Origin: Planctomycetales bacterium
Lineage (GTDB): Bacteria; Planctomycetota; Planctomycetia; Isosphaerales; Isosphaeraceae
Direction of reading: 5' to 3'
NCBI GenBank assembly: GCA_027449865.1
Contig: DAIDKV010000162.1
Span: forward strand, 1 to 64,000
Length of the DNA stretch: 64,000 bases
A program made the position numbers and the translations under genes. A model generated the notes under the pieces. The model did not search any database. It worked only from the letters and a program-made list of their open reading frames with translations, and was not told the DNA's origin. Positions 36,232 through 46,162 of this stretch are shown here, in pieces (position 1 is the stretch's first letter; every line of letters starts with the position of its first letter).

Positions 36232-37872
36232 TCAGGCGAGCGCATCGGAAACGATCTGCTGCGCCTCGGCGACGATCGCTTTCAGATGGCCCTCGTCGCG
36301 AAAGCTCTCGGCGTAGATCTTGTAAATGTTCTCAGTGCCCGACGGCCGTGCGGCGAACCATCCGGATCCGGTGACAACTTTCAGTCCCCCGATCGGGGCA
36401 TCATTTCCAGGTGCTCGGGTGAGCCGGGCGACGATCGGCTCGCCCGCCATCTCCGACGCCTTCACCGCGGAGGGGTCGAGCTTGCTCAGCTTCGCCTTCT
36501 CCTCGGGTGTGGCCGGGGCGTCGATCCGAGTATAGAACGGCGTCCCGTACTGGGCCGCCAGCTCCTGATAATGCTCGCCGGGGTCCTTGCCGGTGACAGC
36601 GAGAATTTCGGCGGCAAGCAGGTCGAGGATGATCCCGTCCTTATCGGTGGTCCAGGCCGACCCGTCGCGTCGGAGGAAGCTGGCTCCGGCGCTTTCCTCG
36701 CCGCCGAAGCCGAGCGAGCCGTTGGCCAGCCCAGGCGCGAACCATTTGAACCCGACCGGGACCTCGCGCAGCGTCCGGCCGAGCCCAGCGACCACCCGGT
36801 CGATGAGCCCGCTACTAACCAGTGTCTTGCCGATCGCGACGTCCCTTCCCCAGCCGGGCCGGTGCGTCAGCAGGTACCGGATCGCGACGGCCAGGTAATG
36901 GTTCGGGTTCATCAGCCCGATCGATCGCGTGACGATTCCGTGCCGGTCCGCGTCTGGGTCGTTACCGAAAGCCAGGGCGAAGCGGTCCTTGAGTTTCACC
37001 AGGCTCGCCATGGCATACGGGCTTGAGCAGTCCATCCGGATCTTGCCGTCGTGATCCAGTGTCATGAACCGGAATGTCGGGTCATAGGCCGGATTGGTGA
37101 CCGCAATGTCCAGCCCATAGGTATCGGCAATCGGCTGCCAGTAGCGGGCCGAGGCCCCGCCGAGCGGATCGACGCCCAGCTTCAGACCGGCCTTGCGGAT
37201 GGCCTCCATGTCGATGACGCTCCCGAGGTCCTCGACGAACGGCTGAACGAAGTCGATCTCACGGGTAGTCGACGCCCGAAGGGCCTGGGCAAACGGCAAT
37301 CGCTTTACCTCGGAGTTCCCGCCTCGGAGCAGCGCGTTGGCTCGTTCCTGGATCCAGGAAGTGACATCGGTGTCGGCCGGTCCGCCGTCAGGCGGATTGT
37401 ATTTGAAGCCGCCATCGGTCGGTGGATTGTGCGAGGGCGTGATGACGATCCCGTCGCCGAGGTGATCGCGACGTCCCCGGTTGTGGACGAGGATGGCGTG
37501 CGAGATGACGGGCGTCGGTGTGAAGCCGTCGTCGCGTTGAAGGACTGTTTCGACGCCCTCGGCCGCCAGGACTTCGAGCGCCGTCCGCTGCGCCGGGCCG
37601 GAGAGAGCGTGGGTGTCCTTGCCGAGGAAAAGCGGGCCCTCGATTCCTCGATCGCGTCGGTAATCGCAAATCGCCTTGCTGATGGCGAGGATGTGGGCCT
37701 CGGTGAAGGTGCTGTCGGTTGGGGTTCCGCGATGGCCGCTGGTCCCGAAGGCCACGCGGAGGCGTGGATCAGACGGATCGGGGCGGTTCTCGTGGTAGGC
37801 ACGCTCGAGTGCGGGGAGATCAATGAGGACATCGGCCGGGGCCGGTTGACCCGCCTGGGGGTGGATCGCCAT
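36232..37872 (-). CDS. pgm: Phosphoglucomutase (alpha-D-glucose phosphate-specific)
   Basis: 546 residues, the length of E. coli Pgm. It converts glucose 1-phosphate to glucose 6-phosphate. The start region reads [20 protein letters not shown], the phosphoserine loop is [20 protein letters not shown], the metal loop is [15 protein letters not shown], the sugar loop [16 protein letters not shown], and the phosphate-binding loop [15 protein letters not shown]. All catalytic parts are present. It is between the histidine phosphatase gene (50 bases upstream) and pgi (34 bases downstream), forming a three-gene unit that links glycogen or glucose 1-phosphate to glycolysis. Confidence 0.95.
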   Translation of the reverse strand: MAIHPQAGQPAPADVLIDLPALERAYHENRPDPSDPRLRVAFGTSGHRGTPTDSTFTEAHILAISKAICDYRRDRGIEGPLFLGKDTHALSGPAQRTALEVLAAEGVETVLQRDDGFTPTPVISHAILVHNRGRRDHLGDGIVITPSHNPPTDGGFKYNPPDGGPADTDVTSWIQERANALLRGGNSEVKRLPFAQALRASTTREIDFVQPFVEDLGSVIDMEAIRKAGLKLGVDPLGGASARYWQPIADTYGLDIAVTNPAYDPTFRFMTLDHDGKIRMDCSSPYAMASLVKLKDRFALAFGNDPDADRHGIVTRSIGLMNPNHYLAVAIRYLLTHRPGWGRDVAIGKTLVSSGLIDRVVAGLGRTLREVPVGFKWFAPGLANGSLGFGGEESAGASFLRRDGSAWTTDKDGIILDLLAAEILAVTGKDPGEHYQELAAQYGTPFYTRIDAPATPEEKAKLSKLDPSAVKASEMAGEPIVARLTRAPGNDAPIGGLKVVTGSGWFAARPSGTENIYKIYAESFRDEGHLKAIVAEAQQIVSDALA

Positions 37873-37922
37873 GAGAATGCTCCGTCCGTCGGATGTTCCG
37901 TCCCGCCGCGATCTCGGGAGGT

Positions 37923-38519
37923 TCAACCGCGGGTGTGTCGATCGTCGTTCCAGAGCCGGATGACCGGCTCGTCGCGGTCATGTTCGTATCCGAGGACGCT
38001 CAGCGAGGCGGTCCCCAGAACGTAGAAACGTCCCTCGCCGGCTGGCCGGCCCAGCCAACGCGCCGCCAGCACGCGGAAAAAGTGGCTGTGACCGAAGAGG
38101 AGAGTCCGACCCTCGATCGGTCGGAGGCGCTCGATCACCCGGTCAGCCCGCGCCGCGATGGCCTCGACCGATTCGCCGCCGGGGCACCCATCACAAAACA
38201 TGTCCCAGCCGGGACGTTGGCGTCGGATCTCGGCCGTGGTCAGCCCGTCATAGTCGCCGTAATCCCACTCGATCAGGTCAAGATCGACCTCGGCCCGATC
38301 GGCAAAGCCCGCGAGTTCGCACGTGCGCCTTGCGCGGTGGAGTGGACTGGTTCGCACCTGGGCGAAGTCGACGCCTCGCAGGCGTTCGCCGAGCCCGATC
38401 GCGTTGGCCTCGCCGCGATCGGTCAGAGGAATATCACTCCGCCCTGTGTGCTGCCTCGAAATGGTCCAGGCCGTTTCACCGTGCCGGGCCAGATAAATCT
38501 CGGGGAGGGTCTCGGACAT
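37923..38519 (-). CDS. Histidine phosphatase family protein (phosphoglycerate mutase-like)
   Basis: 198 residues. The first catalytic motif is [20 protein letters not shown] (RHGE with catalytic His near 13), the second [18 protein letters not shown], and [17 protein letters not shown] with [15 protein letters not shown] are shared with GpmB and alpha-ribazole phosphatase types. The reaction is phosphate-ester hydrolysis or mutase action through a phosphohistidine; substrate unknown. The start at 38519 is chosen by homology, since upstream residues are not conserved. As first gene of the pgm-pgi unit, a sugar phosphate substrate is likely (inference). Confidence 0.88.
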   Translation of the reverse strand: MSETLPEIYLARHGETAWTISRQHTGRSDIPLTDRGEANAIGLGERLRGVDFAQVRTSPLHRARRTCELAGFADRAEVDLDLIEWDYGDYDGLTTAEIRRQRPGWDMFCDGCPGGESVEAIAARADRVIERLRPIEGRTLLFGHSHFFRVLAARWLGRPAGEGRFYVLGTASLSVLGYEHDRDEPVIRLWNDDRHTRG

Positions 38520-38615
38520 CGGTCTGCACTCCGCGTCGTGTCCAGCCAGCCGGACTTCGTCCCGGCGAAGATCATACCCGCCGCGGAGAGCCAAGTCACG
38601 TATCCGCCGGACGAT

Positions 38616-38681
38616 CATTGCATGTGCGATCGTTGCAATGTAAAGATTGGAGCGGCGGAGCTCGCTCTCACAGTGTGAGAG
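38616..38681. promoter_or_regulatory. Two operator-like palindromes in a divergent intergenic region
   Basis: CATTGCA (38616-38622) and TGCAATG (38634-38640) are perfect inverted repeats with an 11-base spacer; CTCTCACA-G-TGTGAGAG (38665-38681) is a perfect 17-base palindrome whose one-base centre is too tight for an RNA hairpin. Both are between the divergent histidine phosphatase-pgm-pgi unit and the TPR gene, so they look like repressor or activator sites for dimers. No regulator gene is adjacent. Confidence 0.5.
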
Positions 38682-38728
38682 TCGAGGCTGGCGTCATCTC
38701 AGCCTTGTTTGCTGATGAGGGAACACCC

Positions 38729-41700
38729 ATGATCCAGATTTGCGGCAAGAATCGACGATCTTGCAGCCAGGGCAAAATCAGGTTCATCCTGGTGATCGCC
38801 TTGGCCGGCATACTGGCGTCCGGCGGAGTCTTCTATTTCCGCTGGGTTCAGGCGACTCGTACCGAGGCCATCGCCCGGCAGCAGGTCGCCGCCGCAGAGG
38901 CTGCGGGGAAGACGAAGGTCGAGTTAGCCGGGAAGGACGACGAACCCAGAGAAGTCTCCACGGCACTCGACCCAGCCGAGGTCCGGACGCCGATGGTGAT
39001 CCTCCCGTCGGGCAAGAAAGGCGAGGCGAGCGCGGTCGTAGCGCTCGGGCGATCGGAGTCACCTCGTTATGAGGCGGAATACCTTGGGACCCGCCAGGGA
39101 CTTCTTGACCGAGAGCTGGTTCACCAGGCACTCCTCATGGCGGCTCGCGACGAATTAGGGCTTTCCACCCGAGACGTCGTACTCGACGACGCCGAGCCTG
39201 CCCCTGGTGACGGGCCGCCGATCGAGTTGGTCGTCCTGTTCCGCAACGGAGAGTGCCACGCACTGGTGCGCCGTGGGACCGGTCCGAAGGCCGAGATTCT
39301 TGAGGCCGATGACCTCGGGACGAGGCCCGACTCTGACCCGTTCATCCTCCAGCTTGCCGGCCGGTCTGAGGAACTCGCACGCACGAAGTTCCCCGCGTTG
39401 CTGAAGCGTCTGGGACTCGACGGCCGCCCCAACCCGATTCGAGACGATGCGACCGTTTCGCCCGACGTCGAACGGCGGCTGGAGACACTTGGACTGGTCG
39501 ACCACTTTGCCGCGATCCGGTCGCTCCACGAAGCGATCCGAACCGACGGCGAGTCGCCCGCCCGGCTCTCGGCACTGGCGCGAGCCTACGCCCAGCTTGG
39601 CCTTCTCACGGAATATCAGTGGAGCCCAGCGCACCGCGCCTTCAAGGCGAGGGCGATGCTCTACGCCCATCGGCTGCGGGCCCGGCAGCCCGATTCTCCG
39701 TTCGCCGTCCGAACGCTCGCGTTCGTACTGGCGATGATCGGCCGGCCTTACAACGCCCGGCTTGTCCTTGACCGCGCCGAAAAGCTCGACACCCAGGCAA
39801 AGACTGCTGGAAAATCGCCGGCGCCAGCGCCCTCATGGCTCCCTGTGGTTGAAGCCTACCTGAAGGCCGATCGCGATGGTCTGACGATCAAGGACGGCCC
39901 ACACGCGAAGCTAGCCGCCCTGCTCCGGATGCTCACACTCGAATACCCGAGGGGTACGCGCGTTTTCGTGCAGACGGCCCGATCGATCCTCTCGTTCGAC
40001 GCCGATTGCCAGCGCGCTTACGACGCCATCTGTGCTCAGGGCCAGCTTGGCGACCTGCACTCCGCAACGGTTCTTGGCCCCGAGGCCTTCACGAAGCTAT
40101 TTCCCGTCAAGTTGAAATCGATCGGCTCGCCGCCGGGTTCACTCAAGATCGCCCTGGATCAGGATGAGGAGCTTCCGATTGTCGAGGCGCTCGACCAGGA
40201 GGGCCGACACGGCGTCGATCGAGGCGAGCTGTCCTGGGGTGTTCTGGCACACCTCGTCCGCGAGGCGCGGTTTGCTCATGCCTTCCGTCGTCTCCACTTC
40301 ATGGCCTACAAGTGGAGCGTACCGACCGGTGAGTATTTCCAGGACATCCGACCGTTCGTCGAACACCACCGATACTTCGGCTACCTGGAATTCCTCGGTC
40401 TGCCTCCGCAACAAGGCATCCCGGCACTGACGGCCCTGGGAAACCGAATGAACCTGGCCGATATCGAGGTAATCGAGTTGCCGATGCTTGAGGCCCTTCG
40501 CCAAATCCGGTTTCCCGCCTACAAGCAGACCTGGGACCTCGCCAACTACCACGCAACCTCCGTCGTGCGCGATGCCTGTGAGCGGATCGCCAACGCCAAG
40601 GACCCTCATCCCTTCTTCTCGAGCATGTTGATGCGACTGGACCCCTACTCGGCCTTCGCGATGGGAAAACTGGTCGAGGGGGCCTGGGACCAGTCGAAGG
40701 GGAGCGTCTCCGAATGGCGACAAAAGGTGGGCGACGCACCGGCGCTGATCGGCGCTCTTGGTCGGAAGTACGCCGACCTGAAGCAGTACGAAGAGGCCGA
40801 GAAGCTATTGAGACGATACATGGAGCTTTCGCCCGATCGATGGGCCTATGTCAAGCTCGCCGACTGTTACAAGGCATGCGGCGACGCGGACCACTGGAAA
40901 TCGACTCTCGATGAATACCTGGTCAAGACCGAGGCGGGCGGGCTCGAGCACGCCGAGGTCCAGGTCCAGCTCGCCAACCACCTGATGGACCGCGGCCGAT
41001 TCGCCGAGGCGAAGCCGTACGCCGAGACGGCCGCCGAGACCTGGGCGAACTGGGCAATGCAGTGCGCGTCACGCTGCAATGAAGGGCTCAAGGACTGGGA
41101 ACGCGCCGAGCTCTGGATTCGTCGGACCACCGAGCGATATCCCGATACAAGCTGGCCGCTCTGGTATCTCTTCTGCAAACGATCCGGACGAGGTGACCTC
41201 GCCGCGGCGACCGACTTCGCCCGGGAGTTCCTGGCCGCCGCCGCCGATCGCCCCGACCTCGTTGCCCCAACCAGTGCGGGTCTGTTCTTCTGGTCGATCG
41301 GATTGCCGAAGCAGGCCATGTCCTACCTGATCACGGCAGAGAAAGCCGCACCGGCGCCGATGGAGACGTTCTACATCGCACTGATCGCCGACGAAATGGG
41401 TGATAAGGCACTCCGAGATCGGTCTTTCCATCAGTATATCAACAAGTTTCAGGGCAGTGTGCCCCGATCGGTGGCCCTCGTGCAGCGGATCGTCGAATCG
41501 CTCGCCGACGGCGGAGGCCGTCCGCTCGACGAACCGGCCGTCGACAAGAAACTCGCTGAGATGTCGCCGACTCCTCGCGCGAACGCCTCGTTCCTGGTCG
41601 GCCGGTTCCTGATGAAGCGAAGTCCGGAGGCCGCTCGCAAGTATCTGAAAGCCGCCGATACGGACGAAACCTTTCCCTGGCTCCGGGTCCTCGCCATCGA

Positions 41701-41737
41701 TTCTCGTCGATCAGTGGAGGCGAAGCCGACGCGATGA
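38729..41737 (+). CDS. Large TPR-repeat membrane protein, function unknown
   Basis: 1002 residues from ATG at 38729, which has GATGAGGGA upstream; an in-frame extension to 38330 overlaps the opposite gene and is not conserved. One membrane helix lies at about residues 18-36 (IRFILVIALAGILASGGVFY). The rest is mostly helical, with recognisable tetratricopeptide units such as LGRKYADLKQYEEAEKLLRR, YMELSPDRWAYVKLADCYKA and AQLGLLTEYQWSPAHRAFKA. The domain at about residues 105-220 (YLGTRQGLLDRELVHQALLM) is unassigned. It probably faces the periplasm and organises a complex. It stands alone, convergent with phosphoketolase. Confidence 0.7.
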   Translation: MIQICGKNRRSCSQGKIRFILVIALAGILASGGVFYFRWVQATRTEAIARQQVAAAEAAGKTKVELAGKDDEPREVSTALDPAEVRTPMVILPSGKKGEASAVVALGRSESPRYEAEYLGTRQGLLDRELVHQALLMAARDELGLSTRDVVLDDAEPAPGDGPPIELVVLFRNGECHALVRRGTGPKAEILEADDLGTRPDSDPFILQLAGRSEELARTKFPALLKRLGLDGRPNPIRDDATVSPDVERRLETLGLVDHFAAIRSLHEAIRTDGESPARLSALARAYAQLGLLTEYQWSPAHRAFKARAMLYAHRLRARQPDSPFAVRTLAFVLAMIGRPYNARLVLDRAEKLDTQAKTAGKSPAPAPSWLPVVEAYLKADRDGLTIKDGPHAKLAALLRMLTLEYPRGTRVFVQTARSILSFDADCQRAYDAICAQGQLGDLHSATVLGPEAFTKLFPVKLKSIGSPPGSLKIALDQDEELPIVEALDQEGRHGVDRGELSWGVLAHLVREARFAHAFRRLHFMAYKWSVPTGEYFQDIRPFVEHHRYFGYLEFLGLPPQQGIPALTALGNRMNLADIEVIELPMLEALRQIRFPAYKQTWDLANYHATSVVRDACERIANAKDPHPFFSSMLMRLDPYSAFAMGKLVEGAWDQSKGSVSEWRQKVGDAPALIGALGRKYADLKQYEEAEKLLRRYMELSPDRWAYVKLADCYKACGDADHWKSTLDEYLVKTEAGGLEHAEVQVQLANHLMDRGRFAEAKPYAETAAETWANWAMQCASRCNEGLKDWERAELWIRRTTERYPDTSWPLWYLFCKRSGRGDLAAATDFAREFLAAAADRPDLVAPTSAGLFFWSIGLPKQAMSYLITAEKAAPAPMETFYIALIADEMGDKALRDRSFHQYINKFQGSVPRSVALVQRIVESLADGGGRPLDEPAVDKKLAEMSPTPRANASFLVGRFLMKRSPEAARKYLKAADTDETFPWLRVLAIDSRRSVEAKPTR

Positions 41738-41881
41738 AATCAGCCCGCCTCATCGAGGGCTGTCAAAATTCGGTCCGCATCGCGATCTCGACCGAAAGGG
41801 AAGATGGTTCGGAGAGGGCCGCCCGACCGCGGCCGACCCACGTCCTGAATCCTGCCCAATGGCCTTTACGCAGTCCCAGGC

Positions 41882-44278
41882 TCAGCCCGTCTCCGCTCGA
41901 CGAGGGTCCGACTCGCCCGAGATCCCCCAGCCCCAATCGCGGATCTCGGGCATGTCCTGACCGTGCTCGGTGATGTAATGCCGGTGTTCGATTAGCTTGT
42001 CGCGAACCGCCTGCTTCACATAGGCCGCCGAGCTTCCAAGCTGCGGGAGGCGATCCACCACGTCGCTCACCAGGTGAAACCGGTCGAGGTCGTTCATCAC
42101 CGCCATGTCGAACGGCGTCGAGATCGTTCCCTCCTCCTTGTAGCCGCGAACGTGCAAATTCTTGTGATTCGTGCGCCGGTACGTGAGCCGGTGGATCAGC
42201 CAGGGATATCCGTGGTAAGCGAAGATGACCGGCCTGTCCTTCGTGAAAAGTGTGTCGAAGTCGTGATCGGAGAGTCCGTGAGGATGCTCGGTCGGCGGCT
42301 GGAGCTTCATGAGATCGACGATGTTAACCACCCGGATCTTCAACTCTGGCAGCGACGCCCGAAGAATCGAGACGGCGGCGAGCGTTTCCAGGGTCGGGAC
42401 ATCCCCCGCGCAGGCCATCACGACGTCGGGCTCCGCTCCACGGTCGTTGCTCGCCCACTCCCAGATGCCAATTCCGGCCGTGCAGTGCTTGATGGCCGCG
42501 TCCATGTCGAGCCACTGTGGCGACGGGTGCTTGCTCGCCACAATCACGTTGACGTAGTGCCTGCTCCTCAGACAGTGGTCCATCACGGAGAGCAGGCAGT
42601 TCGCGTCCGGCGGCAGATAGACACGAATCACCTCGGCTTTCTTGTTCACCACGTGATCGATGAAACCCGGATCCTGGTGGGTGAACCCGTTGTGGTCCTG
42701 CCGCCAGACGTGCGAGGACAGCAGGATGTTCAGACTTGCGATCGGCCGCCGCCACGGGATGTTCCGGGTGACCTTCAGCCACTTCGCGTGCTGGTTGAAC
42801 ATCGAATCGATGATGTGGATAAACGCTTCGTAGCAGTTGAACAGGCCGTGCCGGCCGGTCAGGAGGTATCCCTCCAGCCATCCCTCGCACTGATGCTCGC
42901 TGAGCATCTCCATCACCCGGCCTGATCTCGCCAGGTGGTCATCGGTCGAGACGACCTCTGCCTCCCACTGTTTGCCCGTGGCTTCGAGGACGGCGGTCAG
43001 CCGGTTCGATGCCGTCTCGTCAGGTCCGAAGATCCGGAAGTTTCTCAGATCGGCGTTGAGCTTGATCACGTCGCGAAGGAACTGGCCGCAGATCCGGGTG
43101 TCCTCCCCTTGCACCTTGCCCGGCGCGGGGACGTCGAGGGCATAGTCGCGGAAGTCAGGCAGGCGTAGGTCACGGAGCAGGAGACCGCCGTTGGCGTGCG
43201 GATTGGCTCCCATCCGTCTCTCGCCTTTCGGGGCCAGCTCGGCGAGCTCGGCAAGGATCGTTCCCCGCTCATCGAAGAGCTCCTCGGGACGGTAGCTCCG
43301 GAGCCACTGCTCGAGCATCGTCAGGTGGCCGGGGTGCTCCGTCGGCTCGGAGAGCGGGACCTGGTGCGCCCGATACGTCCCCTCGACTGGAAGACCGTCC
43401 ACTACCTTCGGACCAGTCCACCCCTTCGGCGTGACCAGCACGATCATCGGCCACCGGGGACGCTCGGTCATGCCTCGTTCGCGGGCGTCGGTCTGTATGC
43501 GGCGGATCTCGGCGATCACTCGGTCGAGGGTCGAGGCCATGAGCCGATGCATCGCTTCTGGTTCGTCTCCCTCGACGAAATGAGGCGTGTAGCCATAGCC
43601 GCGCAGGAGTGACTCCAGCTCATCTCGACCAATCCTCGCAAGGACGGTCGGATTGGCAATCTTGTATCCATTGAGGTGCAGGATCGGCAGAACCGCGCCG
43701 TCGTGAGCTGGGTCCAAAAACTTGTTCGAGTGCCAGCTTGTCGCCAAGGGACCGGTTTCGGCCTCGCCGTCACCGATCACGCAGGCCGCGATCAGGTCGG
43801 GATTGTCAAAGACCGCTCCATACGCATGGCTAAGGCTGTAACCCAGCTCGCCTCCCTCGTGGATCGAGCCGGGCGTTTCTGGCGCGACGTGGCTTGGAAT
43901 GCCACCTGGGAAGCTAAACTGCTTGAAGAGACGTTTCAGCCCGAGCGCGTCCTGAGTGATGCTCGTGTAAATCTCGCTGTAAGTCCCTTCGAGGTACGTG
44001 TTGGCCACCAGCGCCGGCCCGCCGTGCCCCGGACCGGAAAGGTAGATCATGTTCAGATTGTGTTCATTAATAATGCGATTCAGGTGGACATACACGAAAT
44101 TCTGACCGGGGGTCGTGCCCCAGTGGCCGAGCAGCCTCGGCTTGACGTGTTCGAGCCTCAGCGGTTCCCTGAGTAACGGGTTGTCGAGCAGGTAGATCTG
44201 GCCGACCGAAAGGTAGTTGGCGGCCCGCCAGTAGGCGTCCATCCGCCTGAGGAGCCCGGCCTCGAGCGTCGAATCCAT
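41882..44278 (-). CDS. xfp: Phosphoketolase (xylulose 5-phosphate / fructose 6-phosphate)
   Basis: 798 residues, the family length. A thiamine-diphosphate enzyme that splits xylulose 5-phosphate or fructose 6-phosphate with phosphate into acetyl phosphate and a triose or tetrose phosphate. Signatures: [40 protein letters not shown], the ThDP site [40 protein letters not shown] and the C-terminal [20 protein letters not shown]. All expected regions are present. It is the last gene of a minus-strand set that begins with acetate kinase, which would turn its acetyl phosphate into acetate and ATP. A 195-base gap separates it from the aldolase gene. Confidence 0.96.
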   Translation of the reverse strand: MDSTLEAGLLRRMDAYWRAANYLSVGQIYLLDNPLLREPLRLEHVKPRLLGHWGTTPGQNFVYVHLNRIINEHNLNMIYLSGPGHGGPALVANTYLEGTYSEIYTSITQDALGLKRLFKQFSFPGGIPSHVAPETPGSIHEGGELGYSLSHAYGAVFDNPDLIAACVIGDGEAETGPLATSWHSNKFLDPAHDGAVLPILHLNGYKIANPTVLARIGRDELESLLRGYGYTPHFVEGDEPEAMHRLMASTLDRVIAEIRRIQTDARERGMTERPRWPMIVLVTPKGWTGPKVVDGLPVEGTYRAHQVPLSEPTEHPGHLTMLEQWLRSYRPEELFDERGTILAELAELAPKGERRMGANPHANGGLLLRDLRLPDFRDYALDVPAPGKVQGEDTRICGQFLRDVIKLNADLRNFRIFGPDETASNRLTAVLEATGKQWEAEVVSTDDHLARSGRVMEMLSEHQCEGWLEGYLLTGRHGLFNCYEAFIHIIDSMFNQHAKWLKVTRNIPWRRPIASLNILLSSHVWRQDHNGFTHQDPGFIDHVVNKKAEVIRVYLPPDANCLLSVMDHCLRSRHYVNVIVASKHPSPQWLDMDAAIKHCTAGIGIWEWASNDRGAEPDVVMACAGDVPTLETLAAVSILRASLPELKIRVVNIVDLMKLQPPTEHPHGLSDHDFDTLFTKDRPVIFAYHGYPWLIHRLTYRRTNHKNLHVRGYKEEGTISTPFDMAVMNDLDRFHLVSDVVDRLPQLGSSAAYVKQAVRDKLIEHRHYITEHGQDMPEIRDWGWGISGESDPRRAETG

Positions 44279-44473
44279 GGCGATGATCCTTCCCTCTCCG
44301 AAGTCTCTCGTTGATGGAACGGGGGATCAATCTAGCCGATCTCGGCGTGAGGTGCAACCGAGGGAGAGAGACCATCGACCTGACTGCCGTCGACATCGAC
44401 GGGACAATCAGGCCACCGCCGGATGCGGCTCGCGCACCCGGCGGGGCCAATCGGGCTCAGGGCCCGCGACGAC

Positions 44474-45394
44474 TTAGCGACCGGCGGAGGCCGAGTCGAA
44501 GATGTCGCACCACTCGCGATACCGGCGGGCGATCTCGGCAACGGCGGCCTCGCGGCTGAGCTTACCGTCTCGCCATTCGACGCAGGGATCCCAGAAGCTG
44601 GTCCGGCCAACGGCGAAGCCGATGAAGCCGGGGACGGAGGCCGCCGTCTTGAGCCAGTGCCGGACCTTCACGTCATCCTCACCGCGGCCGAGAATGATCC
44701 CGCCGACCTGGTCGCGACCGCCCCGCTTCATGGCCTCGACGACCCGCCTGGCGTCCTCGGCGGTCTCGATCCCCTCGATCTTCCAGACGTCGGCCTCCAC
44801 GCCGGCGTCCTGAAGCTGGTGGATCGCGGCGATCATCAGGTCGGGGCGAAGCTCGCGGTCATACCGCTTCTTGTCGCCGCCCACCTTCTCAAGCTGGGCC
44901 TTCTCGGCCGGGACCAGCAGCTCGAACATGAACTTGCTTTGACCGACCGAATGCAGATACTTCGAGAGGCGGGCCAGTCGATCCGCCTGGCGGTGGTTCA
45001 GTTCGGGGTCGCCCTCGGGATTGAACCGGACCAGAACCTTGCAGAAGGTCGGTCGGAATTTCTCAATGTGCTTGCCGAAGTCGTCGCCGTACTCGAAGTC
45101 AAACTCATCCTGGCCGCTCTTCTCGGCCGGGCACGACGTGTTGTAACCGTGCTTCGCCGCGTCGGCCAGGATCGCCGAGCCAAACTGCTCGTCGACGAGG
45201 ATGCCCGACTTGTCTTGCGGGACGCCGCCAGCCAGTGCCGCCTTGAAGCCGTCATAGATGACGCCCTTCATCTCGGCGATCTTCGCGGTCTGCTCGTCGC
45301 TCAGCGAGCCCGACCAGCCGAACATGTTCTTCTGGAACGTTCCTCGGTGATCGAAGGGCAGGATGTAGAGCGGACGGTCGTAGCCGATAGCCAT
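44474..45394 (-). CDS. DUF2090 / 2-deoxy-5-keto-gluconate-6-phosphate aldolase-like protein
   Basis: 306 residues, start at 45394 with GGAGAACGCAC upstream. The sequence begins YDRPLYILPFDHRGTFQKNM, as in the C-terminal aldolase half of IolC fusions and in stand-alone DUF2090 proteins, with a TIM barrel of the class I aldolase kind. Other motifs are SGILVDEQFGSAILADAAKH, FMFELLVPAEKAQLEKVGG, VDVWKIEG-like (ADVWKIEGIETAEDARRVVE) with the likely Schiff-base Lys, and FAVGRTSFWDPCVEWRDG. In inositol breakdown this activity gives dihydroxyacetone phosphate and malonate semialdehyde. No other inositol genes are near; its place between acetate kinase and phosphoketolase suggests a sugar-phosphate cleavage feeding that shunt. 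Confidence 0.82.
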   Translation of the reverse strand: MAIGYDRPLYILPFDHRGTFQKNMFGWSGSLSDEQTAKIAEMKGVIYDGFKAALAGGVPQDKSGILVDEQFGSAILADAAKHGYNTSCPAEKSGQDEFDFEYGDDFGKHIEKFRPTFCKVLVRFNPEGDPELNHRQADRLARLSKYLHSVGQSKFMFELLVPAEKAQLEKVGGDKKRYDRELRPDLMIAAIHQLQDAGVEADVWKIEGIETAEDARRVVEAMKRGGRDQVGGIILGRGEDDVKVRHWLKTAASVPGFIGFAVGRTSFWDPCVEWRDGKLSREAAVAEIARRYREWCDIFDSASAGR

Positions 45395-45438
45395 GTGCGT
45401 TCTCCTGGAAATTTCGTTGCGATCCGGAAAAGGGTACT

Positions 45439-46062
45439 TCAGAGTCCGAGGTCGGGCTTCGGCCAGAGCGGGCCTAGCGGCCCGGCGGGCGAGGGATCGA
45501 TGGGGTCGCCCGCCTCGGGATAATGACCGAGCTTCAACTCTTGAAGCTTGCGGAAGTCCTCGGCGGCCCACCGGGTGAACTCGTCGGTCGATCCGACGGC
45601 CTCGGCGGCGTTGAGAGCGGCGGTGAAAGCTCCCATCGCGGCGAGATCGGCCGAGATGCCGGCGACCGGCGCTAGCGGCTGATTCCCGTGGCCTCCCATG
45701 ATCCTGCGCTCGGCCGGCTCGTGTTCCTCGGCGATCGCGCGGGCCGCCGTCGCAGCGGCGTGAACCGCCCGAACAATCGCCGCGTAGGCATTCTCGCGAA
45801 TGATCTCGCCAGAGGCCGCCTCGTGAACGGCCTCAATCGCCACCACAGCCTGCTCGGCCGAGGAGCATGACTCGCCCCGGGCAAAGGTCTCCGCCACTCG
45901 CATGGCCTCGTCGGCCGCCGCCTTGACTCGCGCCGCGTCGGGATGCCCGTCCGGCAGAGCCGCGAGTCGCTCCACTCGCCGGGCACATCGCGCCGCCAGA
46001 GCGACGATTGCTCGCAAGGGGAGTGTCTTCAGATCGTCGGCGGTGTATCTCATGTGGGTCAT
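45439..46062 (-). CDS. Conserved hypothetical protein in the phosphoketolase operon
   Basis: 207 residues, almost all helical and rich in Ala and Glu. It starts MTHMRYTADDLKTLPLRAIV after GGGGGAGATACCAG and has no signal peptide or membrane helix. Ala-rich helices (AVVAIEAVHEAASGEIIREN; AAIVRAVHAAATAARAIAEE) suggest an all-helical bundle. The C-terminal tail is Pro-rich (DPIDPSPAGPLGPLWPKPDL). I recognise no family. It lies 44 bases before the aldolase gene and 100 bases after ackA, so it probably shares their transcript and may be an accessory protein of this pathway. Confidence 0.65.
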   Translation of the reverse strand: MTHMRYTADDLKTLPLRAIVALAARCARRVERLAALPDGHPDAARVKAAADEAMRVAETFARGESCSSAEQAVVAIEAVHEAASGEIIRENAYAAIVRAVHAAATAARAIAEEHEPAERRIMGGHGNQPLAPVAGISADLAAMGAFTAALNAAEAVGSTDEFTRWAAEDFRKLQELKLGHYPEAGDPIDPSPAGPLGPLWPKPDLGL

Positions 46063-46162
46063 CTGGTATCTCCCCCGGAATTCCCCGATCGCTTAGGGAG
46101 TGGGCGATGGTCCCGACACCGGGCCTCGCCATCCTTTGATCGCTTTCCGACCTTTCCGGCGC

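Noticed and set aside
38330-38728. Longer N-terminus for the TPR membrane protein
   Set aside because: The extension runs through the opposite-strand phosphatase gene and the palindromes; the ATG at 38729 has a ribosome site and leads directly into the membrane anchor.
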